From Janthinobacterium sp. PAMC25594 (GTDB taxonomy: Bacteria > Pseudomonadota > Gammaproteobacteria > Burkholderiales > Burkholderiaceae_D): DNA of 64,000 nt. Position 1 is the first letter of the stretch; each line of letters begins with the position of its first letter. The stretch spans positions 1,922,001 to 1,986,000 of the forward strand of contig NZ_CP080377.1 of assembly GCF_019443505.1 (NCBI RefSeq). Direction: 5' to 3'. Below, piece after piece: positions 35,090 through 44,200 of the stretch. Below the pieces are notes generated by a model. The model had not been told where the DNA came from. It searched no databases and worked only from the letters and a program-made list of their open reading frames with translations. The translations under genes were made by a program, and so were the position numbers.

Positions 35090-37408
35090 ATGGCGTATCC
35101 CAAACTTCCGTATGTCAGCGGCAAGAGTAACGCCCTGCTGCACTGCGACCGCATGCAGGACGCCATCGTGCGCATCCGCCCCGAACTACCCGGCAACATC
35201 ATCGTCATCCATGGCGTCAATGACGTGGGCACCAGTTTTGGCGCCGTGGAAAAGGGTTTATGCCAGGGACTCGACGCGCGCATGTATGGCGGCGGCCATG
35301 TGTTCACCCCGGCCGCTTACCGTATGCCGCAGGAATCCGATAAGCGTGAAGTGATCGCCGATCCGGACGCCATCTATTTCAAGCGCCAGCCTGACGATAC
35401 GACGTACAGCCCCGTGATCCCGTTTTACTGGGGCTTTCGCGAACAAGGCAACGCCAGCAAAGTGGTCAACGGCCAGAACACGGACCGCTACGGCAACCGC
35501 CTGGACAAGGACATGTCGAAGAATGGCGGCCCGTTCGGCAATGCCACCAATACCCTGCCCGACATGTGGAACAAGGGCTTGTTCTCGCCGTACGACGTGG
35601 GCGGCGACCCCGTACGCCCACTGATGACGGCGCCGGGCCGCATGTACATGGTGCTGGCCGCCAAGCGCCTGGCCGCGCTCATTGCCATGATCCGTGACTA
35701 CGACAGCAACGACGTGGTTTCCATCGTCGCGCACAGCCAGGGCTGTCTGATCTCGCTGCTGGCGCAGGCCTTCCTGCTCGACGAAGGCAAGCGGCCCGCC
35801 GACACCTTGATCCTCACGCACCCACCCTACAGCCTGGTGGAAGACACCACCATGTTTTTCGGTACCGCGGAGGCGAGCCGCATCTTCGGCGGTGGCCAGG
35901 ATGCGGTCATGCGCAAGCAGTACATGGCCATCAACGACCGCCAGACCTTCCATGCGCGCCTGCAAACGCTGGTGCAGATCGTGCAGGGCGTGGTGGCAAA
36001 AAAACATGCCACACCCGCTTTTGCGCAGATCAAGGATCACGCCGTCTGTCACGGCATGGCGGGCGCGGCATGGCGCGCGGAGGCGGACCGCGACAACCGG
36101 GGCAAGGTCTACCTGTACTTTTGTCCCGAGGACATGACGGTGGCGCTGGACAATATGCAGGGCATCGGCTGGCAGGGCGTACCCGATCATCAGAACGGCC
36201 ATGGCCTGTCGACAAGCAAGGGCAAGAAGGAGGGAGGTATCTGGGGCGCCGGTCCCACTACTTGGGAAAAGGAGTATCAAATGCGCAAGCCGCTGGCGGA
36301 ACTAGGGGCGGGATTTTACCAGCGGGTCTTTACCAACAAACAGCGGTCCAATGCAGCTGGCAAGAATAGCGGGCCGGTGCTGGTCGGCCAGCCGCCGCAC
36401 GACTTCGCCCTGCGCCTGGAAGGCGAGGACGACCACGCCCACGTGGCCGGCGCCAACCGTGGCCATCGCGGCAACCATGACGAGGCACCATGGCCGCCCG
36501 TCAAACCCGGCAAATGGAATATCTTTTCAACGGAAGCGGGCCGGCGCGAAGGCTTGCGCACGATCAATGGCGAAGCGCTGCGCGCGCCCAGGGCGGCCGT
36601 GCTGGACGGCGGCGAGATCCGCCCTGGGCAATTCCCCAAGGATTCCGACCAGGCCAAGCTGCCGCGCGACCAGCAAGGACCGTGCGAAGAGGTCGATCCG
36701 ATCGATGCGGCCATCGCCATTACCAGTAAAAAAGGCGTGCGAAAACTTCCGAGGGAAGTCGTCGACGATCCTCGCCCCCTGCACGACCGGAAATCGGAAT
36801 ACAACTATGGCCCCTTCAGTCCGTCCGCACTCAAACAGGTGGAGCAAGCTCTCAATCGGGGCAAAGAACCGGGAGACTGGCGCAAGCTGGAACGCGTCGC
36901 CCGCTACCCGCGCGGCGGCGACCTGCTGTACATCGATCCACTGGAAACCCCGAACCAGGCGCGCAAACGCTGGCAGAACGAGGTCAGCCCAAAATCCTTC
37001 CACGGGGCCATCATCGGCAATGCGGAAAACCACCGCAACGTGACGGCATATGACGTGGCCATCGGTAGCGGCAAGGCGAGCAGCGATCCGAAGTTTTACC
37101 AGTATTTGTGTGCGGTGGCGGATTGGCGGCTGCAAAACGACAAAAAAAATCCTATAAGAAAATCCATCCTGAGATGGGAGGATTTCATGAAAAAATTTGA
37201 AATCTATTGGGCTGCAGAACCTCTACAACGCAAGCAAATCATTGAAGGTAATGCCCATTATTACAGTTCGGGAGAATTACCGGCCTTTGTGCCCGCATTG
37301 CAAGCAGGCCTGCCGTCTACCGTCGTTTGTGAAACAGTGAATGGCAGGCGTACCGAATCGGTCGTCACTCCTTTCGTACATAAAGCCAGCGATGACATTC
37401 CAAGATGA
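35090..37408 (+). CDS. Tle3-type T6SS phospholipase effector (DUF3274)
   Basis: A 772-residue protein resembling Tle3, the antibacterial lipase delivered by type VI secretion. The N-terminal alpha/beta-hydrolase fold has an oxyanion-type I-H-G-V-N-D (from residue 40) and the nucleophile elbow A-H-S216-Q-G. The C-terminal half matches the DUF3274 region. There is no signal peptide, as expected for a T6SS cargo. GGAG precedes the ATG. The stop overlaps the next gene (ATGA), which is a DUF2875 adaptor as in known tle3 loci. No vgrG, PAAR or T6SS core gene is in the window. Confidence 0.8.
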   Translation: MAYPKLPYVSGKSNALLHCDRMQDAIVRIRPELPGNIIVIHGVNDVGTSFGAVEKGLCQGLDARMYGGGHVFTPAAYRMPQESDKREVIADPDAIYFKRQPDDTTYSPVIPFYWGFREQGNASKVVNGQNTDRYGNRLDKDMSKNGGPFGNATNTLPDMWNKGLFSPYDVGGDPVRPLMTAPGRMYMVLAAKRLAALIAMIRDYDSNDVVSIVAHSQGCLISLLAQAFLLDEGKRPADTLILTHPPYSLVEDTTMFFGTAEASRIFGGGQDAVMRKQYMAINDRQTFHARLQTLVQIVQGVVAKKHATPAFAQIKDHAVCHGMAGAAWRAEADRDNRGKVYLYFCPEDMTVALDNMQGIGWQGVPDHQNGHGLSTSKGKKEGGIWGAGPTTWEKEYQMRKPLAELGAGFYQRVFTNKQRSNAAGKNSGPVLVGQPPHDFALRLEGEDDHAHVAGANRGHRGNHDEAPWPPVKPGKWNIFSTEAGRREGLRTINGEALRAPRAAVLDGGEIRPGQFPKDSDQAKLPRDQQGPCEEVDPIDAAIAITSKKGVRKLPREVVDDPRPLHDRKSEYNYGPFSPSALKQVEQALNRGKEPGDWRKLERVARYPRGGDLLYIDPLETPNQARKRWQNEVSPKSFHGAIIGNAENHRNVTAYDVAIGSGKASSDPKFYQYLCAVADWRLQNDKKNPIRKSILRWEDFMKKFEIYWAAEPLQRKQIIEGNAHYYSSGELPAFVPALQAGLPSTVVCETVNGRRTESVVTPFVHKASDDIPR

Positions 37409-37851
37409 GAAACTTTTTCCCAAACTTGCTCTACCCCGTCTGCGTAGCCCTCGCATTGATGACTCTGCTATTGCTTGGGTCTGTATTGATCAGTCCTTCT
37501 TATTTACTGGAGTCCACGATGAGCAGCAAAATATGGCACCACCTGCAATGGCTGTTGCTGATCCCACCCATTGTAGCTGCCACATTGCTCGGTTCTCGCT
37601 GGCTGCATTCGTCCGAGCCTGTGGCCGTCACAAAGCCGCAAGTGCAACAGGCGGCACCCACCGAGCAGGACAAGCGTGAATATGTGCTGGAAGTGATCGG
37701 TCTGGGCGTCACCCTGGACAAATACCGGCAGGGCAAACTGTGGGAAGCGCTGCAACAGGGTAATGCCTATGCCAGCATCCGCGAACAGGACAAGGAAAAA
37801 TACACCTGGGATGCCATGCAAAGAGCTGGGATAGCAGGTGGCCGGTGGTGA
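37405..37851 (+). CDS. Tla3-type adaptor (DUF2875), N-terminal fragment
   Basis: A 148-residue ORF with two hydrophobic segments (about 8-31 and 45-62), then Y-V-L-E-V-I-G-L-G-V-T-L-D-K-Y-R-Q-G-K, which is the start of the DUF2875 domain of T6SS lipase adaptors. The frame ends early at TGA (37849-37851). The next ORF continues the domain in another frame. The two together look like one gene split by a frameshift near 37835-37850. Read alone, this product would be a membrane stub. Confidence 0.7.
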   Translation: MRNFFPNLLYPVCVALALMTLLLLGSVLISPSYLLESTMSSKIWHHLQWLLLIPPIVAATLLGSRWLHSSEPVAVTKPQVQQAAPTEQDKREYVLEVIGLGVTLDKYRQGKLWEALQQGNAYASIREQDKEKYTWDAMQRAGIAGGRW

Positions 37852-39139
37852 CACGCTGGAAAATGGGGCGAGGGATACCCCCATGTATTTCGGTGTTCCC
37901 GTCTTTAACGCGGAACCACCTATCTTTAATTCGCGCATGCTGGATCGCCCAGATTCGCCAGCCATAGGCCTGGCCGGTGGCGCCACGTCATCAGGTATGC
38001 ACTGGCACTTGTTTGCCTCCGGTCCGCGCCGTCTGAGCGAACACCCAGACCGCATACTGGAAGACGTATTCGCCTTCTTCGATACCCATCCCGACGTGCC
38101 CTACATCGTGCTCAATTCGGAAGACAGCATGCCCACGCGCGATCTGTACAGCCCGGACAACTCGCCACCGCTCACAAGAGACGGCCGCTACATCCCCGAA
38201 ATGCCCGACGCCTCCGCCTTGTTCGTGCTGGCGCGGCGCGAACGCATCGATGCCGTGCGAAAGTTTGCGTATGAGGACGCCCCGCCTGAAGACAGCGTCG
38301 ACGATTTGAATACCTACGGCGTGGCGCGGCGGCTATACCTGGCTTACTATGAGTTGATGGGAACCGTGCCGCAGGCACGTCTGGAAACTGATCCGACAGC
38401 CATCACCCGGCGCCAGCCCAGCATCGCCGAATGGCTGCCCGTCGCCGCTCAATTCGCCCGGCGTTCCGACATCCGCGGCACGGGCACGTTCAGCATGGTC
38501 GACAGGCTCCAGCACAAGACTTATCAGCCACCCAAAGACTGGCAACCCACGCCCTGGTTTCCCTTGCCCTTCAACAAGGAACAACTGGCCCAGCTGGATC
38601 GTCTGCCGACCTTCGGCTTCATCCACCGGCCGACTTTTATCAAGATGACGGATGAACACGGCAAGCCGCTCGCGCGGCGCGACCAGCGCGAACAAGCGTT
38701 GCAGGCGGGCTGGCAGCAAGCCTTGCGCAGCTTGCCGGAAGCGGAGCGTCCCGCCGCGCCGGCGCGCCTGGTCGCCGCGACGGGCGGCAATCAGGCCCAA
38801 CTGGTGACACTGCACAAGACCTTGCTGAAACATGCGGAAGATGGCGGCACGGAACTCGACAGCGGCAATACGGCGCAATGGATAGACACGGATCAGCGCC
38901 TGGGCAACACGGGCGCGGCCACCCTGTTCGTGCAGATGGCCATCGCCGTGATGGGCAGCTACCGCGATGGCGGCGTCAGCGCGGTGGTGAATTTGCGCAA
39001 CCCGGACGAAGCGACCATCGTGCTGGTCAGCCCGCCATCGGACGAAAAACGCCGTACGCAAAAACACCCGCACGGCGGCGACGTGCTGCGGCATTACGCC
39101 ACGCCGGCCATCGACCCGGCGAATTATCCAGCGAACTGA
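37838..39139 (+). CDS. Tla3-type adaptor (DUF2875), C-terminal fragment
   Basis: A 433-residue ORF starting at GTG 37838, 14 bases inside the previous ORF. It opens with G-D-T-L-E-N-G-A and continues the DUF2875 domain without a gap in homology, including P-M-Y-F-G-V-P-V-F-N and M-H-W-H-L-F-A. Its frame is +1 relative to the first ORF, so a loss of two bases or gain of one would explain the split. In known loci the adaptor loads Tle3 onto VgrG. It could still be made by coupled re-initiation, but it lacks the N-terminal membrane part. Confidence 0.72.
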   Translation: MAGGDTLENGARDTPMYFGVPVFNAEPPIFNSRMLDRPDSPAIGLAGGATSSGMHWHLFASGPRRLSEHPDRILEDVFAFFDTHPDVPYIVLNSEDSMPTRDLYSPDNSPPLTRDGRYIPEMPDASALFVLARRERIDAVRKFAYEDAPPEDSVDDLNTYGVARRLYLAYYELMGTVPQARLETDPTAITRRQPSIAEWLPVAAQFARRSDIRGTGTFSMVDRLQHKTYQPPKDWQPTPWFPLPFNKEQLAQLDRLPTFGFIHRPTFIKMTDEHGKPLARRDQREQALQAGWQQALRSLPEAERPAAPARLVAATGGNQAQLVTLHKTLLKHAEDGGTELDSGNTAQWIDTDQRLGNTGAATLFVQMAIAVMGSYRDGGVSAVVNLRNPDEATIVLVSPPSDEKRRTQKHPHGGDVLRHYATPAIDPANYPAN

Positions 39140-41257
39140 TTATTTACCCTGTACGGCAAGCTGCGCCAGCGCATTGCCCCGCACCTGGAACGCCACCTGC
39201 GCCACCGTCTTGCCGGCATCGTCAACGAGGGCCAGCGCATGCTTGCCCGGCACAGGGCGCCAGCTGATGCTGTCAAGGGCCGCGCCCATATCCTTGCCGT
39301 CGAGCACCCAGCGCAAGCCGCGGCTGCCCTGCGCCTGGAAGAACACGCGCTGCAGGGCGGGCGGGATGTCGGGGTCGATGGCGAGGATGCTGTCCTCGGC
39401 CGGATAGACGATGGCGGGCGGTTTGACGGTGTCGCCCAGCACGGCGATGACGGGGCTTTCCGTGCCAGTGATAAACCATTCGCGGCGCGGCGCTTCCAGC
39501 GCGGGCTGGTACGCCACCATCTGCTGCAGCACGCCGGACGGCGCTTTCGGGGCGTGGCTGGGCACGTTCTTGTGCAGGTAATCCATCACGTCGCGCCACA
39601 CGGGCGCGGCGCCCGTCACGCCCGACACGTCCCACATGGGCTTGCCGTCGAAATTGCCCACCCAGACGCCCACCGTATAGCGCTCCGAGTAGCCCATGCA
39701 CCAGTTGTCGCGCATATCCTTGCTCGTGCCCGTCTTGACGGCGCTCCAGAAATTCGTTCCCAGCTCGTTGCGCAAGCCAAAGGTCATGCTGCGCGCGGCG
39801 CGGTCGGCCAGGATGTCGCCGACGATGAAGGCGGCGCCCGCTTCCATCACGCGGCGCCGGTCCTTGCCCGCCTGCCCCGGCTGCAGGCTGGCCGTGCTGT
39901 ACAACCCGCCATTGGCCAGCGCGCGGTAGGCGTTGGCCAGTTCCAGCAGGGTCACTTCCGATGAGCCCAGCGCCAGCGAGGGGCCGTAGTATTCGGCCGG
40001 TTCCGTCAGGCTGGACAGGCCCACGTCCTTCAGGCGGTTGTAGAAGCCGTCCTGTCCCGTCAGCAGCACCGTGCGCACGGCGGGAATGTTGAGGGAACTG
40101 GCCAGGCTGGTGCGGGCGCTGACGTAACCCTTGAAATTGCGGTCGTAGTTTTGCGGCGCATACATGCCCGACGCGGTGGCGACGTCGAGCGGCGAGTCGT
40201 CCATGACGGAGGCGGCCGTCATCAGCCGGCGCTCGATGGCCAGTTCATACAGGAAAGGCTTCAGGGTGGAACCCGCCTGGCGCAGGGCCGTCACGCCATC
40301 GACGTGGCTGCCGCCCGCATTGCCGACATAGGCGAGGATGTCGCCGCTGCGGTTGTCGAGCACGATGATGGCGCCGTCGTTGACATTGCGCTCGCGCAAA
40401 GATCCCAGCTGCTGGCGCAAGTTTTCCTGCGCGAAGCGCTGCAAGGGACCGTCGAGGGTGCTACGCACGGACGCGCCCGATTGCTTGAGCAGCTGCTGCG
40501 CCACCTGCGGCGCCGGCGCGAGGTCGGCGTACAGGGCCGTGCGCTGCAAGGCCGTCTGCACGCGCTGGCCAATCAGCTGGCAACTGCTGTCCATGCGCCA
40601 CTCTTTGGCCAGCGCGCAGGCACGGCGCGTGACGGTGGCCGGCGGCGCGTTTGGCGCCCGCACCAGGCTGGCCAGGATGATGCCATCCGTCTGATTCAGG
40701 CCGGACGGCGCCTTGCCGAACAGGCTGTACGAGGCGGATGCGATGCCCTGCAGCTCGCCACGGAACGATACGAGGTTCAAATACGCTTCAAAAATCTGCG
40801 CCTTGCTCCAGCTGTCCTCGATGGCTTGCGCCGCGCGCATCTGGTCCCATTTCTGGCGCAGGCTGCGGCCGCCCGAGGACGCCTGCAAGTCCGCGTCCAG
40901 CTGGCCCGCCAGCTGCATGGTGATGGTCGAGGCGCCGCGAGGTTTCTTGGAAAACAGATTATCCCAGGCAGCCGTGGCCAGCGCGGACACATCCACGCCG
41001 CCATGGCGCATGAAGCGCTGGTCTTCCGCCAGCAGCACGGCCTGCTGCACGGCGGGAGAGATGTCGGCCAGCGGCACCCACGGCAAGCGCCGCACTTTCA
41101 TGTCCACGCGCAAGGATTGCAAGGGCGCGCCGCTGCGGTCCAGCAACTGCGCTTCCGAACTGCGGTAGGCAGCCTGCACCTGGGCCGGCGTCAATATCGC
41201 TTCAGCGAAGACCGGGCCGGCCAGCAGGCAGCCCATCAGTAAAACAAACCCTTTCAC
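39140..41257 (-). CDS. pbpC: Penicillin-binding protein 1C
   Basis: A 705-residue bifunctional peptidoglycan synthase. The N-terminal hydrophobic segment (1-18) anchors or exports it. The GT51 glycosyltransferase has the catalytic E78-D-Q-R-F. The transpeptidase has S-T-L-K, S-L-N and K-T-G-T motifs. A C-terminal BiPBP-type domain follows. It overlaps the alpha-2-macroglobulin gene by 4 bases, the same pairing as in E. coli, where the two are thought to repair and guard the wall after breach by proteases. Confidence 0.92.
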   Translation of the reverse strand: MKGFVLLMGCLLAGPVFAEAILTPAQVQAAYRSSEAQLLDRSGAPLQSLRVDMKVRRLPWVPLADISPAVQQAVLLAEDQRFMRHGGVDVSALATAAWDNLFSKKPRGASTITMQLAGQLDADLQASSGGRSLRQKWDQMRAAQAIEDSWSKAQIFEAYLNLVSFRGELQGIASASYSLFGKAPSGLNQTDGIILASLVRAPNAPPATVTRRACALAKEWRMDSSCQLIGQRVQTALQRTALYADLAPAPQVAQQLLKQSGASVRSTLDGPLQRFAQENLRQQLGSLRERNVNDGAIIVLDNRSGDILAYVGNAGGSHVDGVTALRQAGSTLKPFLYELAIERRLMTAASVMDDSPLDVATASGMYAPQNYDRNFKGYVSARTSLASSLNIPAVRTVLLTGQDGFYNRLKDVGLSSLTEPAEYYGPSLALGSSEVTLLELANAYRALANGGLYSTASLQPGQAGKDRRRVMEAGAAFIVGDILADRAARSMTFGLRNELGTNFWSAVKTGTSKDMRDNWCMGYSERYTVGVWVGNFDGKPMWDVSGVTGAAPVWRDVMDYLHKNVPSHAPKAPSGVLQQMVAYQPALEAPRREWFITGTESPVIAVLGDTVKPPAIVYPAEDSILAIDPDIPPALQRVFFQAQGSRGLRWVLDGKDMGAALDSISWRPVPGKHALALVDDAGKTVAQVAFQVRGNALAQLAVQGK

Positions 41258-44200
41258 TGCCTCACCTTCACATTCGCGTTCGGCGACTCGCCAAACATCT
41301 CGGGCGAATACATGGCTTCGATGCGCGTGGCCGGCAGGCTGAAATCCCCCGCATTGTTCAGGCGCACCGTGTATTCCACGCTCCAGTTGCCCTTCGGCAC
41401 GAAGGCGTAGTAGGCGCGGAAAGCATCAAACGCCCGCTCCTCGAACGTGGGCCAGACCCAGCCCGTGGATTTTTCACCGGCCGTCAGCAGCTGCGAATCG
41501 CGCCCCAGGCCATTGCCCAGCACGGTGGCGCTGGCGGGAATCGGGTCGTCGACCACCACCCAGCTCATGTCCGCTTGCGCCGACAGATCCAGGCGCACGC
41601 GGTAGACATCACCGCGCGACCATAGGCCTGTGGTTTTCTGTTCCACTGGCGTAATGGTTTTCTTGATCGTGTAACCGCTGGACACGGGCGCCTTGAGCGG
41701 GATGGCCGCCAGGCTTTGCACCGTGGCCCACGGTTTACCCGTGCCGCTGTGCGCCAGGCCCAGCGTGTCCGTGCCCTTCGGCCACGCCTGCAGCACGGGG
41801 CCGACTTTCGCCGCGCCATTCCACACGAGCGCTTGCGTATCGCCGCCCAGCTTGACGGCGCTGGCGCCCGTCACTGGCGTGGATTCGAACTTGGCCGAGA
41901 ACTTATTGATGGCAAGGGTGCCCCAGGCGTTGGCCACCGTGGTATCCCAGCGCCCCTTCTTCTGGCGCCCCATGCTGCCGCGCACCAGGCGGCCGATATC
42001 GTCCTTCCATGCCGGGTCGTCCATCACGGCCAGTAATAAACGGTTGGCGTTGACGTCGCCGGAGACCATCAGCCACCACCAGTTATCCTTGCGCTCGGTG
42101 GAAAAGCCCATGGTCGTGCCCTGGAAGTTCAGGCGCGAACGCAGAATCTGCTGCGCCTCGGCCAGCAAGGCATCGCGGCGCGCCAGGCTTGGCGTGCGTT
42201 GCAGCAACAAGCTCCAGTCGATGACGGCCGAGGTCGGCCACAGGTTCGGGCTGATGCTGATGCTCTCCAGCGCATCGGGCGGCACTTTATTGGAACGCGA
42301 CAACGCTTCCAGCGCAGCGAGTTTACGCACGGCCAGGTCGGTCGTGGCCAGCGCGGAATGGCGCACGATGCGGCCCTGCACGAAGGCCGTCAAGGCTGCT
42401 TCCATGCGGTTTTTCGTCTGTTCGGGAATCGCATAGCCCGCTTCCCTGGTGGCCGACAGTACATACGCCGTCAGGCTGTCGCTGCCCTGCTCCATGATGG
42501 GGAAGTATTTCAGCAAGCCGTCGCTGTCCAGGTAGGCGGGCAGGCTGGCGGCCAGCTTGTTCCACGCCTCCTGGTCTTGCAGGGCGATGGCCTTCGACGT
42601 GTTCTGCTCGAAACAGGTGTACGGGTAGGCGGCCATGTATTCGCGCACGCCGGGCAGCTCGCCGCCCAGCTTGGCGACAAAGCTGGTCTGGATGCCGCCC
42701 CTGCCCGGCAAGGCGCCGGCCGGCATTTGCACGGACATATTGACGGGCTTGTCGATCTGCAGCAAGGTGGCCTGGTACGTGCGCACGGGCGTGGCCTGGC
42801 CCACTTTTTGCGTGATTTTCAGTTTATCGGAGGTGTTGCCAAGCCCGCTGCCCGCCTTCGCGACGATCTCCCACACGATATTCTGCGCGCCGAGCGGCAC
42901 CTGGTAATCCCAGCCCGTTTCGCGCGCTTCGCCGGCCGCCAACGTCAAGCTCTGGCGCGGCAAGGCCTTGCCGGCCGCCGTGGCGTTCAGTTCCACGCTC
43001 AAGGAGGCGGCCGAGGTGTTGCGCACCGTAAAGCCGGCGCGCAGCTGGTCGCCTTCGCGCACGAGGGTCGGCAAGCCCGACATCAAAATTAAATCTTGCG
43101 AGCTGCGGATGTCCGTGCTGCCCGTGCCGAACAATTCCTTGCCCGCGCTGGCGATGGCGACGATACGGAAGCCCGTCAAGGAATCGTTGAGCGGTACTTG
43201 CACCGTCGCTTCGCCCTTGGCGTCGAGCTTGACGGTGCCCTTCCAGAACAGCAAGGTGTCGAACAGTTCGCGGCTGGCACCCTTGCCGCCGCCACCGCCG
43301 GCCGGGAAGGCCTTGCGGCCGAAGTGGCGCTTGCCGATCACCTGCATCTGCGCCGTCGCCGTTTCCACCTGCAGGCTGCGCTGCGCCATCATGGTATCGA
43401 GCAACTTCCAGCTATCGTTGGGCATCAGTTCCAGCAGCCCCGTGTCGACGGCCGCCAGCGCCACTTCAGCGCCGGCAGGCAAGGCCTTGCCGTCGGCGCG
43501 GCGCACGCGCACGGAAACCTCCGCCTTGTCGCGCGTCTTGTACACTTCCTTGTCGGACACCACCATGACGTTCAGCTCATGCGCCTGCCACCCCACGTTC
43601 AGCGGTGCGATGCCCATCTTGTAGGCCGGCTTGCCCAGGTCGACCAGAGCCGTCGGCTGCACGCCATCGACACGCCCGCGCACGACAAACACGGACACAT
43701 ATACATTCGGCGCGTAGTTCGGTTTGACCGGGATATTCACCACCGGTTCCCGGCCATTGAGCTGGCGCACATAGGTGTCGAGGATGCCTTCGCGCTCGAC
43801 CGTGATCAGTGCCGTGCCCGAACGGAACGGCATGCGCACCTGCAAGCTCGCTTCCTGGCCCGGCTCATAGCGTTTCTTTTCCGGCAATACATCGATACGG
43901 TCATTGTCGCTGGCGTTGAACCACCAGTCGCCGCTGCCAGCCACCCAGGTTTCGCGGTTGGCGACGGCCGCGTTGCCGGCTGCATCCTGCGTGCGGGCGC
44001 GCAAAATCAGATTGCCGCTGGCGGGCGCCTTCACATCACACATCAACAGGCCCTTGTTGTCCGTCTTGCCAGAGCAAGCCGGGCCCAGCTTGACGACTTC
44101 GCTGCTGTTTTCATACGCATAGAAGCCGCCGATCAGGCGCCGGCGGTGCGAGTAACTGTTGCGCTGGAAGAAGTCGACGGCGACCGGCGCATTCGCCACG

